From JAYEHK01 sp034659475 (GTDB taxonomy: Bacteria; Bacillota; Syntrophomonadia; Syntrophomonadales; Syntrophomonadaceae), in NCBI GenBank assembly GCA_034659475.1, contig JAYEHK010000035.1, forward strand, positions 1 to 56,724: 56,724 bases of DNA, written 5' to 3'. How positions within the stretch are numbered: the stretch's first letter is position 1; every line of letters begins with the position of its first letter. The notes beneath the pieces are model-generated. The model worked only from the letters and a program-made list of their open reading frames with translations. It did no database searches and had not been told where the DNA came from. Shown here in pieces: positions 25,510-33,728 of this stretch. Position numbers and translations under genes: made by a program.

Positions 25510-26344
25510 TATTTCCTCGTTCCATTCCTTCTGCTGCCCTTTGCAGATTAGCCATAAGTTCAGCGATCAAAATGGGACCCATTCCACCAGGTACCGGAAG
25601 CAACGAACCCTTTACGTTAGCAAGTACCTCTCTATCTATATTTCCACATAAATGATCATGATACCAGTAAAAACCGGCATCAATTAACAACGCGCCAGGC
25701 TTTATATCATGCTCTTTTACGATCAATGGATCACCCTTTTCAATAACCGCAATGTCTGCCAGTTTTAATAGGTCCGGGTCATATTGAGGAATTACCGTAA
25801 CCCTAGCTTTCTCCTCTAGAAACATGAGGGCCAGCGGTTGTATCACATCAAAGGAATCCCCAACTAATAGCACAGACTTGCCTTCCAATTGTTTAAAATA
25901 TCTTCGGACTACCTCCATACATGCCAGGGCTGCACAGCTAATAAAATCTGGACTGCCCCCCATTAATTTTCCTCTATTCACTGGATTAAAACCATCAACA
26001 TCCTTTTTTGGATGAATCGCTGATAAGAATTCATCCTGATCAGGAGCTAATCTTTCAGGAAGGGGTAATTGTATGAGAATCCCGTGAATGTCATTGTCCT
26101 GGTTTAGATCTTCAATTTTCATTAAAAGATCTGTCTTTTTCATAGATGCCGGCAAAGAAAGGATGGTAGTTTTCCCCCCCACCTCTTCAATCGCCTTTTG
26201 TTTAAGCCCGATATAAAGCAAATTTTCCTTGGCATCCCCAACAACGATAATCGCCAGATGCGGTACTATATTGGATTGAACATTTTCTTCCCTGACTTTT
26301 GTTTTAATTTCACTGGCAATCTCTTTCCCACTGAGCATTTCCAT
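25502..26344 (-). CDS. folD: Divergent FolD-like bifunctional methylene-THF dehydrogenase/cyclohydrolase
   Basis: The 280-residue protein aligns along its whole length with FolD, which interconverts 5,10-methylene-THF, methenyl-THF and 10-formyl-THF. The catalytic Lys region (YIGLKQKAIEEVG), QLPLP, KDVDGFNP and the final VPGGMGP are kept. The usual PCTPxG segment reads FISCAALAC and the nucleotide-binding GRSxIVGxP reads GDSFDVIQPLA, both clearly changed. The start is the ATG at 26344, with AGGAGGG at good spacing; a TTG two codons earlier lies between the two. Activity and cofactor are therefore doubtful. Confidence 0.8.
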   Translation of the reverse strand: MEMLSGKEIASEIKTKVREENVQSNIVPHLAIIVVGDAKENLLYIGLKQKAIEEVGGKTTILSLPASMKKTDLLMKIEDLNQDNDIHGILIQLPLPERLAPDQDEFLSAIHPKKDVDGFNPVNRGKLMGGSPDFISCAALACMEVVRRYFKQLEGKSVLLVGDSFDVIQPLALMFLEEKARVTVIPQYDPDLLKLADIAVIEKGDPLIVKEHDIKPGALLIDAGFYWYHDHLCGNIDREVLANVKGSLLPVPGGMGPILIAELMANLQRAAEGMERGNNG

Positions 26345-26397
26345 AGTCAACCCTCCTGCGCTTCATTTTAGCCACAACGTAAAGTCTCCCGACCTCA

Positions 26398-26832
26398 TTA
26401 CTCCAATTCATTCATGCTAGATGGAGGAACACTACTCTTGTCAGATTTGATCTTGTCCAAAATCGCATTGATAAAGCTGGGAGAATTTGACTCGCCATAT
26501 CGTTTGCCCATCTCAATGGCTTCATTAATAGCCACCGCAGGGCTCGTATTTTCTAAAAACAGGATTTCATAGGCTGCCATACGCATAAGGTTACGATCAA
26601 CTGATGACATTCTCTCCAGCGCCCACTCGTTTGAGAAATTGTTAATCTTTTTATCAATCTCCGCCATTCGCTGAAGAGATCCTTCCACCAACGTCCACGC
26701 AAATGCCTTTTCTGTTTCGGATAAAGGCATTTCCTTAACCATATAATCAAAAGCCACCCGGGGTTCTGCTCCCCCCTGCTCCACCTGAAATAAAACCTTA
26801 AAAGCTGTTTCCCTAGATTTTCTCCTACTCAA
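26398..26832 (-). CDS. nusB: Transcription antitermination protein NusB
   Basis: A 144-residue all-helical NusB: RRKSRETAFKVLFQVEQGG at the start, DRNLMRMAAYEILF in the middle and AINEAIEMGKRYGESNSPSFINAILD at the end. It binds boxA RNA together with S10 in rRNA antitermination. It heads the folD-xseA-xseB-ispA transcript, 53 bp before folD. A 14-residue tail after the domain is not conserved to my knowledge. Confidence 0.95.
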   Translation of the reverse strand: MSRRKSRETAFKVLFQVEQGGAEPRVAFDYMVKEMPLSETEKAFAWTLVEGSLQRMAEIDKKINNFSNEWALERMSSVDRNLMRMAAYEILFLENTSPAVAINEAIEMGKRYGESNSPSFINAILDKIKSDKSSVPPSSMNELE

Positions 26833-27175
26833 ACCAATCTTCCTTCCAATACATCATTCAATTATATATAACGTTATTTCACTCTTGACCGAATATGCGC
26901 CATAAAGATGAGAAGCTGAATGGACGCGGACAAACGCGGACTTTTTGGACCTTCGCGGACCTTTTTAATTTGTAAAGTTATTCATAACGGAAGCTTTAGC
27001 TTCCGTTTTACATTATTTATTTCTTAATATGTTAGACTAAAATCTCCTATACGAATTAAAGCAACACCAAAAATAATAAAAAAGTCCGCGCTTGTCCGCG
27101 CCCGAAGGGTCAGCGTAGGTCCGCGTCTATTCATCATCTCTTGTTGGGCATTATCTGTCTTTCGTGTTACATGCA
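26833..27175. repeat. Gap with GACGCGGAC repeat modules in opposite orientations
   Basis: There is no gene here. A GGACGCGGACAAACGCGGACTTTTTGGACC module (26922-26970) and its inverted relative (27083-27133) flank a hairpin at 26986-27007 (AACGGAAGCT / AGCTTCCGTT). The hairpin has T's on the plus-strand side only, so its value as terminator for the asp23 operon is unclear. Confidence 0.7.
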
Positions 27176-27397
27176 TTAGTATTTTTGTTTCAAGAGGTTT
27201 TTCAGCCATGTTTCTATGTCGGCGTGTTCGTCTATTTTCTTGCCTATAAAATACCCCAAAGCAATACATATCATAATAAAAATCGTGCGCCAGAAGCCGT
27301 AACTGATAAAGAGGAGACTGGCTACGAGTCCCAGGAGTATGCCTATTGCTTTTCCACGATGTTCCGTGAAAATATATAAAATCAGTTTTTCGAACAT
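27176..27397 (-). CDS. DUF2273 small membrane protein
   Basis: The 73 residues have two membrane helices (about 17-32 and 35-50) with the family pattern HRGKAIGILLGLVASLLF and LGYFIGKKIDE. DUF2273 proteins nearly always stand beside AmaP and Asp23, as here (12 bp after amaP), and are thought to be part of the same membrane-anchored envelope-stress complex. Its own role is unknown. Confidence 0.88.
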   Translation of the reverse strand: MFEKLILYIFTEHRGKAIGILLGLVASLLFISYGFWRTIFIMICIALGYFIGKKIDEHADIETWLKNLLKQKY

Positions 27398-27409
27398 CTT
27401 CCTGCCCCC

Positions 27410-27937
27410 CTATTTGTTACCTGCGTTAAAATCGTCAACCAGCACTTTGACCCCGGCTACCTGAAGACCTCCAATACTTTGCAGGTATTCCTTTACCGTT
27501 GTTTGAATGGAACGAGTCAGATCAGGAACAGGCAATTCAGGATTCACCATGGTATGCAGCGTAACCATCAAACCTTCCGATGAAGATTGTATTGCAATAC
27601 GGATGTCCTTCACACCATCAACCTGTTTGACCGCCTTCATAATGATCACCTTTATCGCAGTGATACTGATCGATACCTGTCCATGAAATCCATCTTCCAC
27701 AACAATGGCATCTGGTCCAGCATGTCTTTTTAAACTGTAAACAATGCCCAGTATGCCCAAAACTCCTAATACACCACCTATTATTCCTGCTATCCATCGA
27801 TTCTGCTGCGTTGAAAAAGCCATAGTCAGATATGCCAAAGGCTCGGTTCTCCCTACGGCAACTGCCACAACAGCAACACCTATCAATGTCAGCAATAGAT
27901 TATACACAAAAAGTAACATTCGCAAGAGTATTGTCAC
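27410..27937 (-). CDS. amaP: Alkaline shock response membrane anchor protein AmaP
   Basis: The 175-residue protein has two N-terminal membrane helices (about 5-28 and 47-68) and a C-terminal Asp23-like domain ending in the GVKVLVDDF strand. In Staphylococcus AmaP tethers Asp23 to the membrane. It lies between asp23 and the DUF2273 gene. Confidence 0.9.
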   Translation of the reverse strand: MTILLRMLLFVYNLLLTLIGVAVVAVAVGRTEPLAYLTMAFSTQQNRWIAGIIGGVLGVLGILGIVYSLKRHAGPDAIVVEDGFHGQVSISITAIKVIIMKAVKQVDGVKDIRIAIQSSSEGLMVTLHTMVNPELPVPDLTRSIQTTVKEYLQSIGGLQVAGVKVLVDDFNAGNK

Positions 27938-27987
27938 TGTACATCTCTCCTTTCAGGACAAATAAGAATCAACCGTCAAATACAGAT

Positions 27988-28011
27988 AACCCCCTGTGTA
28001 AACAGGGGGTT
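27988..28011 (-). terminator. Hairpin between asp23 and amaP
   Basis: Ten-bp arms AACCCCCTGT / ACAGGGGGTT with a four-base loop; the minus-strand side continues TTATCTG without a long T-run. It may lower amaP transcription relative to asp23, or stabilise the asp23 mRNA end. Confidence 0.5.
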
Positions 28012-28029
28012 TAAAAGCTCAAGATGCTC

Positions 28030-28437
28030 TTAATCAATCTCCAAATCTGCCGCCAGTTCCTCCTCATCCAGTACAGCTTTTTTCATGGTTACCCCTACAA
28101 CGTGCACGTTAACCCCGGTAACTGTTAAACCAGTCATGGTTTCCACAGCCAGTTTGACTTCCTTCTGTACGTTTTCGCCCACTTCAGGGATCGGATAACC
28201 AAATTGTACGGTTATGTAGATATCCATATTAGTTTCACTGCCGTTCACATCTACTTTTATACCTTTTCCAAAATTCTTCTTTCCCAGTTTCTCGACCAGG
28301 TCTGTGCCCCATCCTGCATTCATGGAGGCAACACCCTCTACCTCTGTAACAGCAAGACCGGCAACAGTCGACACAACTTCATCTGCTATACGAATAACTC
28401 CCAAATCAGTTGAAACTTCAGGTTTATTATTTTCCAT
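28030..28437 (-). CDS. Asp23/Gls24 family envelope stress protein
   Basis: A 135-residue Asp23-type protein: VIRIADEVVSTVAGLAV at the start, VKVDVNGSE-type strands, and the MTGLTVTGVNVHVVGV ending. Homologues are abundant cell-wall stress proteins attached through AmaP. First gene of the asp23-amaP-DUF2273 set and preceded by a GGAGGTG site. Clostridia have several paralogues, so no specific symbol is given. Confidence 0.92.
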   Translation of the reverse strand: MENNKPEVSTDLGVIRIADEVVSTVAGLAVTEVEGVASMNAGWGTDLVEKLGKKNFGKGIKVDVNGSETNMDIYITVQFGYPIPEVGENVQKEVKLAVETMTGLTVTGVNVHVVGVTMKKAVLDEEELAADLEID

Positions 28438-28521
28438 ATTTTACACCTCCAATTATATTATGTTGCTATTGTACCAGAATATAGCATCCATAATCAATCT
28501 TTCCCCGATGTTACGGAAACA

Positions 28522-29859
28522 TTACATCCTTCTTTGAATAAAGTTTGTATATACCTCACCTCTTCTGAAAAACGCATTATCCAGCACCTTCAGATGAAAA
28601 GGAATAGTAGTGTGAACATTTTCAACATGAAACTCATTTAACGCCCTTTTCATTCTGCTGATCGCTTCTTCGCGATTTTGACCCCATACCATTAATTTGG
28701 CAACCATGGAATCATAATAGGGTGGAATGGTATAACCAGCATATACCGCAGAATCCACTCTAACCCCTGGTCCTCCGGGAATCAAATAGGATGTCACCTG
28801 ACCGGGCGATGGTCGAAAATCATTGTTTGGGTCTTCTGCATTAATTCTGCATTCAATGGCCCAACCGTTTAACTGAATATCTTCCTGTTTGTACTGAAGC
28901 GGTTCCCCACTGGCAATCTTAATTTGTTCTTTAACGATATCTACTCCTGTCACCATTTCCGTTACGCCATGTTCCACCTGAACACGCGTATTCATTTCAA
29001 TGAAATAGAAATTGCGATCTTTATTCACCAGGAATTCAACTGTCCCCGCACTTTCGTAACCTGCAGCACGTGCTGCCTCCACTGCTACAGCCCCCATCTG
29101 ATTACGAAGTTCTTCCGTAACCAGACTGGATGGAGATTCTTCCAGGAGCTTCTGATTTCTTCTCTGCAAAGAGCAGTCCCTTTCCCCCAGATGGATGATT
29201 TGTCCATGTTCATCTGCAAGGATCTGAATCTCTATATGTCTGGGTTCCTCAATGTATTTTTCAATATATATTTCATCATTACCAAAGGCAGCTGATGCTT
29301 CCATTTTAGCCATCTCCAGGGCTTCTTTAATCGTCTCCCGGGAATGGGCCAAACGCATCCCTTTACCCCCGCCGCCGGCAGAGGCTTTGATCATCACCGG
29401 ATAGCCTATTGAATCCGCAAGTCGTTGGGCCTCATCGAGGGTTTCCACAGCCCCTTCACTACCGGGTACCACTGGAACACCAACTCTGGTAACCAGTTCT
29501 CTGGCTTTCACCTTATCCCCCATGGTGTTGATTACGCTGGGGCTAGGCCCGATAAATTTAATATTATTGGTCTGGCATAGCTCTGCAAAGTACGCATTTT
29601 CAGCCAGAAACCCATATCCGGGGTGGATCGCTTCAGCCCCAGTATTCATAGCCGCTGCTATGATATTGGATATGTTCAGATAACTCTGGTTCGCAGGCGC
29701 ATTCCCAATGCAAATTGCTTCATCTGCCATCATCACATGCAAACTCTCTTTATCAGCCTTTGAATAAACTGCAACAGTAGCTATATCCAACTCTTTACAG
29801 GCTCGGATAATTCTTAGGGCTATCTCTCCACGATTTGCAATTAATACTTTCGCAAACAC
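28522..29859 (-). CDS. accC: Biotin carboxylase subunit
   Basis: The 445-residue ATP-grasp enzyme carboxylates biotin on its carrier protein using bicarbonate and ATP. Seen: KVLIANRGEIALRIIRAC at the start, the glycine-rich loop ASAGGGGKGMRLA, HIEIQI, CSLQRRNQKLLEE, and RVQVEHGVTEMVTG. It starts at GTG after a GGGGGG-rich site, 11 bp downstream of the carboxyltransferase gene, and with it would form a two-subunit pyruvate carboxylase. It could equally serve acetyl-CoA carboxylase. Confidence 0.93.
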   Translation of the reverse strand: MFAKVLIANRGEIALRIIRACKELDIATVAVYSKADKESLHVMMADEAICIGNAPANQSYLNISNIIAAAMNTGAEAIHPGYGFLAENAYFAELCQTNNIKFIGPSPSVINTMGDKVKARELVTRVGVPVVPGSEGAVETLDEAQRLADSIGYPVMIKASAGGGGKGMRLAHSRETIKEALEMAKMEASAAFGNDEIYIEKYIEEPRHIEIQILADEHGQIIHLGERDCSLQRRNQKLLEESPSSLVTEELRNQMGAVAVEAARAAGYESAGTVEFLVNKDRNFYFIEMNTRVQVEHGVTEMVTGVDIVKEQIKIASGEPLQYKQEDIQLNGWAIECRINAEDPNNDFRPSPGQVTSYLIPGGPGVRVDSAVYAGYTIPPYYDSMVAKLMVWGQNREEAISRMKRALNEFHVENVHTTIPFHLKVLDNAFFRRGEVYTNFIQRRM

Positions 29860-29870
29860 GCTATCCCCCC

Positions 29871-31778
29871 TTAATCCTGTTGGATGACGAATAATACCTG
29901 ATCAAACTCTACAGCTTCGGCATTTTCGACAGCAACTTCTACAATCGTTCCATCATACTCTGATTTAATCTCATTCATTAATTTCATCGCTTCTAAAATA
30001 CAAAGGGTCTGTCCCTTCTTTACATAATCTCCAATCTGGGCATATGGACCTGAATCAGGAGAAGGTGCCGCATAAAAAGTCCCCACCATAGGCGCAAGAA
30101 CTTCAGCAAAGCGTTCATCGTGCTCTGTCGGCTCTGCAACCTCTTTTTCTGGTGACGTCCGTACAGAAACGCGGGTTGCCTCTCCTTCTTTTGCTTCACT
30201 GTTACCTGATTTACGAAGACTTATTTTAAGATCATCTTTTTGAACCTCTAATTCGGCAATACTGGTTTGATCCATGAGTAAAATTAGTTCTCTCAATTCA
30301 TCTATATTCATCTCGGCATCTCCTTCACTTATAACAGGATTTTTCCTCATTCTGGGAATCGGTTTGATGTTCAATTCCTTATCTTCCTCTACCAGAACCT
30401 GCCCTACTTCATCAACCGGCAGAATCTGCGGAAGATCCTCATCGGATCTAATTTTTTGGTACTCAAAATACTTCAATGCAACCTGTGGGAAGAGTATATA
30501 CGTAAGGATATCTTCTTCTTTTGAAGATATTTCAGCCATTCTCTCTACCGCTTTCTCCCATCTCGGTTCAAGCAAGTCTGCCGGTCGAACGCTAATCACT
30601 TTCTCATCGCCAATAATTTTTCGTTTGATATCCAGGTGAATCGCTGCCGGTGGCGTCCCATAAAGACCACGCACATAGTCTTTCACCTCTCCAGGACTAA
30701 GCTTGTAACGTTCTCCCATTAACACATTAAGTACCGCCTGGATGCCAATAATCTGACTGGTCGGTGTAACCAGCGGAGGAAACCCAAGGTCTTCCCTTAC
30801 CTTTGGTATTTCCTTTAGCACCTCCTCCAAACGATCCGACGATTTTTGCTCCTCAAGCTGCGATACCAGGTTTGAAATCATGCCCCCCGGCACCTGATGT
30901 TCGAAAACTTTCATGTCAGAAATTTTAGTAACACCACGTTCAAAGCCTTTGTGTATACGAAGCATCTCGAAATGGCTCGCAATATCAAATAACTGATGTA
31001 AATTCAAACCCGTATCCCATTCTGACCCCTGGAGAGCCCGCACTATGGTTTCAACCGGCGGTTGAGAATTTCCAAAGGCCATCGGAACAGAGGCTGTATC
31101 AATAATATCCACGCCTGCTTCTGCTGCCTTCATTGTGGTTGCTACGGCCAGACCGCCAATGTAATGGGTATGTAACTGAATAGGAATACCGACCTTTTCT
31201 TTCAACGCCTTAACCAATTCGTAGGAGACATACGGTGACAAAAGCCCTGCCATATCCTTTATGCAGATGGAATCCGCACCCATATCTCTTAATTGTAAAG
31301 CCGTTTGTACAAAGTGATCCATAGAATGCACAGGACTGATCGTGTAAACAACACATGCCTGAACATGTTTCCCGGTCTTCTTGGCTGCTCGAATACTGGT
31401 CTCCAGGTTGCGTATATCATTTAAGGCATCAAATATACGAAAAATATCAATCCCATTTTCAGCTGATTTATCAATAAACCTTTCGACCACATCATCGGGA
31501 TAATGCATATATCCTACCAGCGATTGTCCCCTTAAGAGCATCTGCAGTTTAGTTTTCTTAACCTGACTGCGAATGATTCTTAATCGTTCCCAGGGATCTT
31601 CATTGAGGTAACGAATACACACATCAAAGGTTGCCCCACCCCATACCTCAAGGGAATGATAGCCGATGTTGTCCAATTTACTGAGCGCTGGCATCATATC
31701 TTCTGTGGTCATTCTCGTTGCCCAAAGGCTTTGATGTCCGTCTCGCAAACTCGTATCGGTAATCTTTATCTTACTCAT
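29871..31778 (-). CDS. Pyruvate/oxaloacetate carboxyltransferase fused to an AccB-type biotin carrier
   Basis: Residues 1-470 are the HMGL-like carboxyltransferase and its PYC_OADA extension (TDTSLRDGHQSLWATRM, IKDMAGLLSP, QLHTHYIGGLA). From about residue 490 the protein matches a whole AccB: NIDELRELILLMDQTSIAELEV, then a Pro/Glu-rich linker, then the biotinyl domain with the target Lys at 599 in EAMKLMNEI. With AccC it should carboxylate pyruvate to oxaloacetate (PycB type). No sodium-pump subunits are near, which speaks against a decarboxylase. The 635-residue length fits such fusions. An internal start could yield free AccB (see 30309-30325). Confidence 0.9.
   Translation of the reverse strand: MSKIKITDTSLRDGHQSLWATRMTTEDMMPALSKLDNIGYHSLEVWGGATFDVCIRYLNEDPWERLRIIRSQVKKTKLQMLLRGQSLVGYMHYPDDVVERFIDKSAENGIDIFRIFDALNDIRNLETSIRAAKKTGKHVQACVVYTISPVHSMDHFVQTALQLRDMGADSICIKDMAGLLSPYVSYELVKALKEKVGIPIQLHTHYIGGLAVATTMKAAEAGVDIIDTASVPMAFGNSQPPVETIVRALQGSEWDTGLNLHQLFDIASHFEMLRIHKGFERGVTKISDMKVFEHQVPGGMISNLVSQLEEQKSSDRLEEVLKEIPKVREDLGFPPLVTPTSQIIGIQAVLNVLMGERYKLSPGEVKDYVRGLYGTPPAAIHLDIKRKIIGDEKVISVRPADLLEPRWEKAVERMAEISSKEEDILTYILFPQVALKYFEYQKIRSDEDLPQILPVDEVGQVLVEEDKELNIKPIPRMRKNPVISEGDAEMNIDELRELILLMDQTSIAELEVQKDDLKISLRKSGNSEAKEGEATRVSVRTSPEKEVAEPTEHDERFAEVLAPMVGTFYAAPSPDSGPYAQIGDYVKKGQTLCILEAMKLMNEIKSEYDGTIVEVAVENAEAVEFDQVLFVIQQD
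30309..30325 (-). promoter_or_regulatory. Internal ribosome binding site and start for a free biotin carrier protein
   Basis: Inside the fusion gene the minus strand reads AAGGAGATGCCGAGATG (30325-30309). This puts a consensus Shine-Dalgarno at ideal distance from an in-frame ATG (codon 490). Translation from it would give a 146-residue protein identical in layout to AccB, with biotin Lys at 110. Confidence 0.45.
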
Positions 31779-31996
31779 CCTGCACCCCCAGAACTTCTGC
31801 CTTATTTGTCTTTTCTATATATATTGGTTTGTTTAATAATAAAAAATACCTGTATATATACAAATACACTCAGGCCTGAGACCTGAGTGATGTTCACTTT
31901 GACTCCATAACATTATAGAAATTAAAGCACTTTTTTACAACAATTTCGGAGAATGTATACAGTTCTCCTTGTGTGTATACATTTAATTAGCGGTGG
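31779..31996. promoter_or_regulatory. Control region between spoIIIAH and the carboxylase genes
   Basis: Three symmetric sites are seen. AATGTATAC / GTATACATT (31952-31960 and 31975-31983) is a 9-bp inverted repeat spaced by 14. CACTCAGG / CCTGAGTG (31867-31874 and 31882-31889) is a hairpin that may end the spoIIIA transcript. TGTATATATACA (31851-31862) is a perfect palindrome upstream of the carboxylase start, of GntR-operator appearance. Confidence 0.35.
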
Positions 31997-32548
31997 TTAG
32001 TTAGCATTTTTTACAACGATATGTATATCAGCAGTTTTTCTTCCTATGACACGGCTGATTACAGAGGAGATCTTCTCACTGTCCTCTTCGCTCTTCAAAT
32101 GATCTACGACCGCCGTCACTGACGAATCTTCAATAAACACCGCACAATCTTCAATCCCACATGATTTTATCATCGTTTCAGCCTGCAGTTCCTTTTCCAT
32201 TCGTTCACTCAGCGCAATCATTTTTAGTTCAGCAACGTCGCGGGCTTTTAACTCTGCCTCGGGGTTCGCTGCAATTTGCCTGAGTAGTGCCATCCGTTCT
32301 CCTCGTACCTGATCCCGTTTAATCCGATAGTCTGCAAAAAAGCTAACCACTTCTAAGGTGTTTTCCGTTAAACGCTGCTGTAAATCGCGGTTAATTGCCA
32401 TCTCCGGGTTCCGTTGTTCCTCTATCTGAACGGTTGGCTCCACGCCAGATTCTATACGCTGATCCATAACCACCAGCCCGATCACCGGCAATAAGATGAT
32501 TACAGCTATATAAGCCAGTCTTTTTGGACTTCTAAGACTAATAATCAT
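31997..32548 (-). CDS. spoIIIAH: Stage III sporulation protein AH
   Basis: The 183-residue protein has one N-terminal membrane helix (about 10-28) followed by a helical linker and an extracellular domain (KSCGIEDCAVFIEDSSVTAVV) of the YscJ/FliF ring-building type. In the SpoIIIA-SpoIIQ channel, SpoIIIAH faces the forespore and pairs with SpoIIQ. Its ATG overlaps the spoIIIAG stop by 4 bp. Last gene of the operon. Confidence 0.93.
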   Translation of the reverse strand: MIISLRSPKRLAYIAVIILLPVIGLVVMDQRIESGVEPTVQIEEQRNPEMAINRDLQQRLTENTLEVVSFFADYRIKRDQVRGERMALLRQIAANPEAELKARDVAELKMIALSERMEKELQAETMIKSCGIEDCAVFIEDSSVTAVVDHLKSEEDSEKISSVISRVIGRKTADIHIVVKNAN

Positions 32549-33129
32549 GAGTTACCTCCCTCCCTTGCAACAACTCTTACCTGATGAGGATAAAGATTAA
32601 GTAAGGTTACTGTGATATCTGTCAGCTTTTCCTTGACCCGGGCATCTTCTGCTCCCTCGGCTACAACCAGAACCCCCACCACCTCTGGCGCACGATCTTC
32701 AATTAATAATGCCTGCCCCGAAGAAACAGCAACATCACTGAAAACATTTACCTCTTTTATATCTCTTTCCCCTCCACTGGTATCCGTTTCCCTTGTATTT
32801 CTTTCTTCATCCCGTGTATTTCTGGCATAGCTTTTCTCTCCCTCTGATGCCAGAGTGATACTCACGTCCACTGTTCCTGCACCTTTTACCTGGGAGAGAA
32901 TCGCCTGCAGTTCATTCATCATTATTGTCTTTACATCCGCATTCGATAAACGAACGACCTGATTTCCGGTAGACAATTGTTCATTTTTGCCTGTGGAAGA
33001 TGGCCAAAGCAAGGCTAATAAACCCACACTGACCAACAAAACCAAAAGTATTTTCGTCTTCCCCTTCCACGGAAACACTTCATTGTTTTCTTCTTTTCCC
33101 TCCGATTTTCTTATCCATTCATCCAGCAT
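32545..33129 (-). CDS. spoIIIAG: Stage III sporulation protein AG
   Basis: A 194-residue protein with one membrane helix (about 24-43) and an intermembrane ring-forming domain (LSQVKGAGTVDVSITLASEG, and VVGVLVVAEGAEDARVKEKL). SpoIIIAG homologues form a large ring in the mother-cell membrane. The Arg/Glu-rich insert between the two halves (about 100-130) is the usual beta-triangle insertion region. It overlaps spoIIIAF by 11 bp. Confidence 0.93.
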   Translation of the reverse strand: MLDEWIRKSEGKEENNEVFPWKGKTKILLVLLVSVGLLALLWPSSTGKNEQLSTGNQVVRLSNADVKTIMMNELQAILSQVKGAGTVDVSITLASEGEKSYARNTRDEERNTRETDTSGGERDIKEVNVFSDVAVSSGQALLIEDRAPEVVGVLVVAEGAEDARVKEKLTDITVTLLNLYPHQVRVVAREGGNS

Positions 33130-33715
33130 TTGTCATCCCTCCTTCAAATTGAATCGTAATGTTTTCTTCCTCTATCCCATAAAGGTTTTTCAATACCTGC
33201 ACAATTTTTTTATGTATTTCCTCTTCTTTCACTTCATCTGCCTCTTCTTCCAACCCGTAGAAGACATTTACCTGGTCAACGTTCTCCACTTCATTTCTTT
33301 GCGCAGACACAAACACATGGATACTGCTAACAGCGCCATCCTGCCCAATGAGTACTTCAGTATTTACATCATCCACACCTGGAACCAGCATAGCCACTGC
33401 ACTAATCTGTCCCTGAACCTTCTCCTGCACTAAGCTACTGCTCTGTACACCTAGTCCCTCCTGAATTTTTTCCCCTTTCTCGAGAATGTCTTTTTCGATC
33501 TCCCGATCTACAGAATAATTCCAATATTCCACTTGAAAGTTTCGATCATCATACAGGAACGTCAAGGCAGGACTTAAAACAGCAACAATCACGAAAAGCC
33601 CAATGGTAAAGCGCACAAACGGTTTTAATTGACCTTCTGGCAGCAGCAATTCCAAAAAGCTGGAAATGATAATAATGACCAAAAGATTTCTTACAATCTC
33701 GTAAAGTATATCCAT
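33119..33715 (-). CDS. spoIIIAF: Stage III sporulation protein AF
   Basis: The start is placed at the ATG at 33715 (198 residues), with GGAGGG six bases ahead; the frame is open 60 bases further but without a ribosome site. Two membrane helices (about 8-25 and 33-53) precede an extracellular domain ending in LKNLYGIEEENITIQFEGG, typical of SpoIIIAF. Part of the mother-cell side of the feeding channel. Confidence 0.93.
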   Translation of the reverse strand: MDILYEIVRNLLVIIIISSFLELLLPEGQLKPFVRFTIGLFVIVAVLSPALTFLYDDRNFQVEYWNYSVDREIEKDILEKGEKIQEGLGVQSSSLVQEKVQGQISAVAMLVPGVDDVNTEVLIGQDGAVSSIHVFVSAQRNEVENVDQVNVFYGLEEEADEVKEEEIHKKIVQVLKNLYGIEEENITIQFEGGMTNAG

Positions 33716-33728
33716 GGCATCCCTCCTG

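Noticed and set aside
26986..27007. Hairpin as a minus-strand terminator of the asp23 operon
   Set aside because: The stem is good, but the T-run is on the plus-strand side; on the minus strand ATGAATAAC follows, so the role is left open.
29871..31778. Oxaloacetate decarboxylase alpha subunit (sodium pump)
   Set aside because: No beta or gamma membrane subunit is nearby and accC follows directly, which fits a pyruvate carboxylase.
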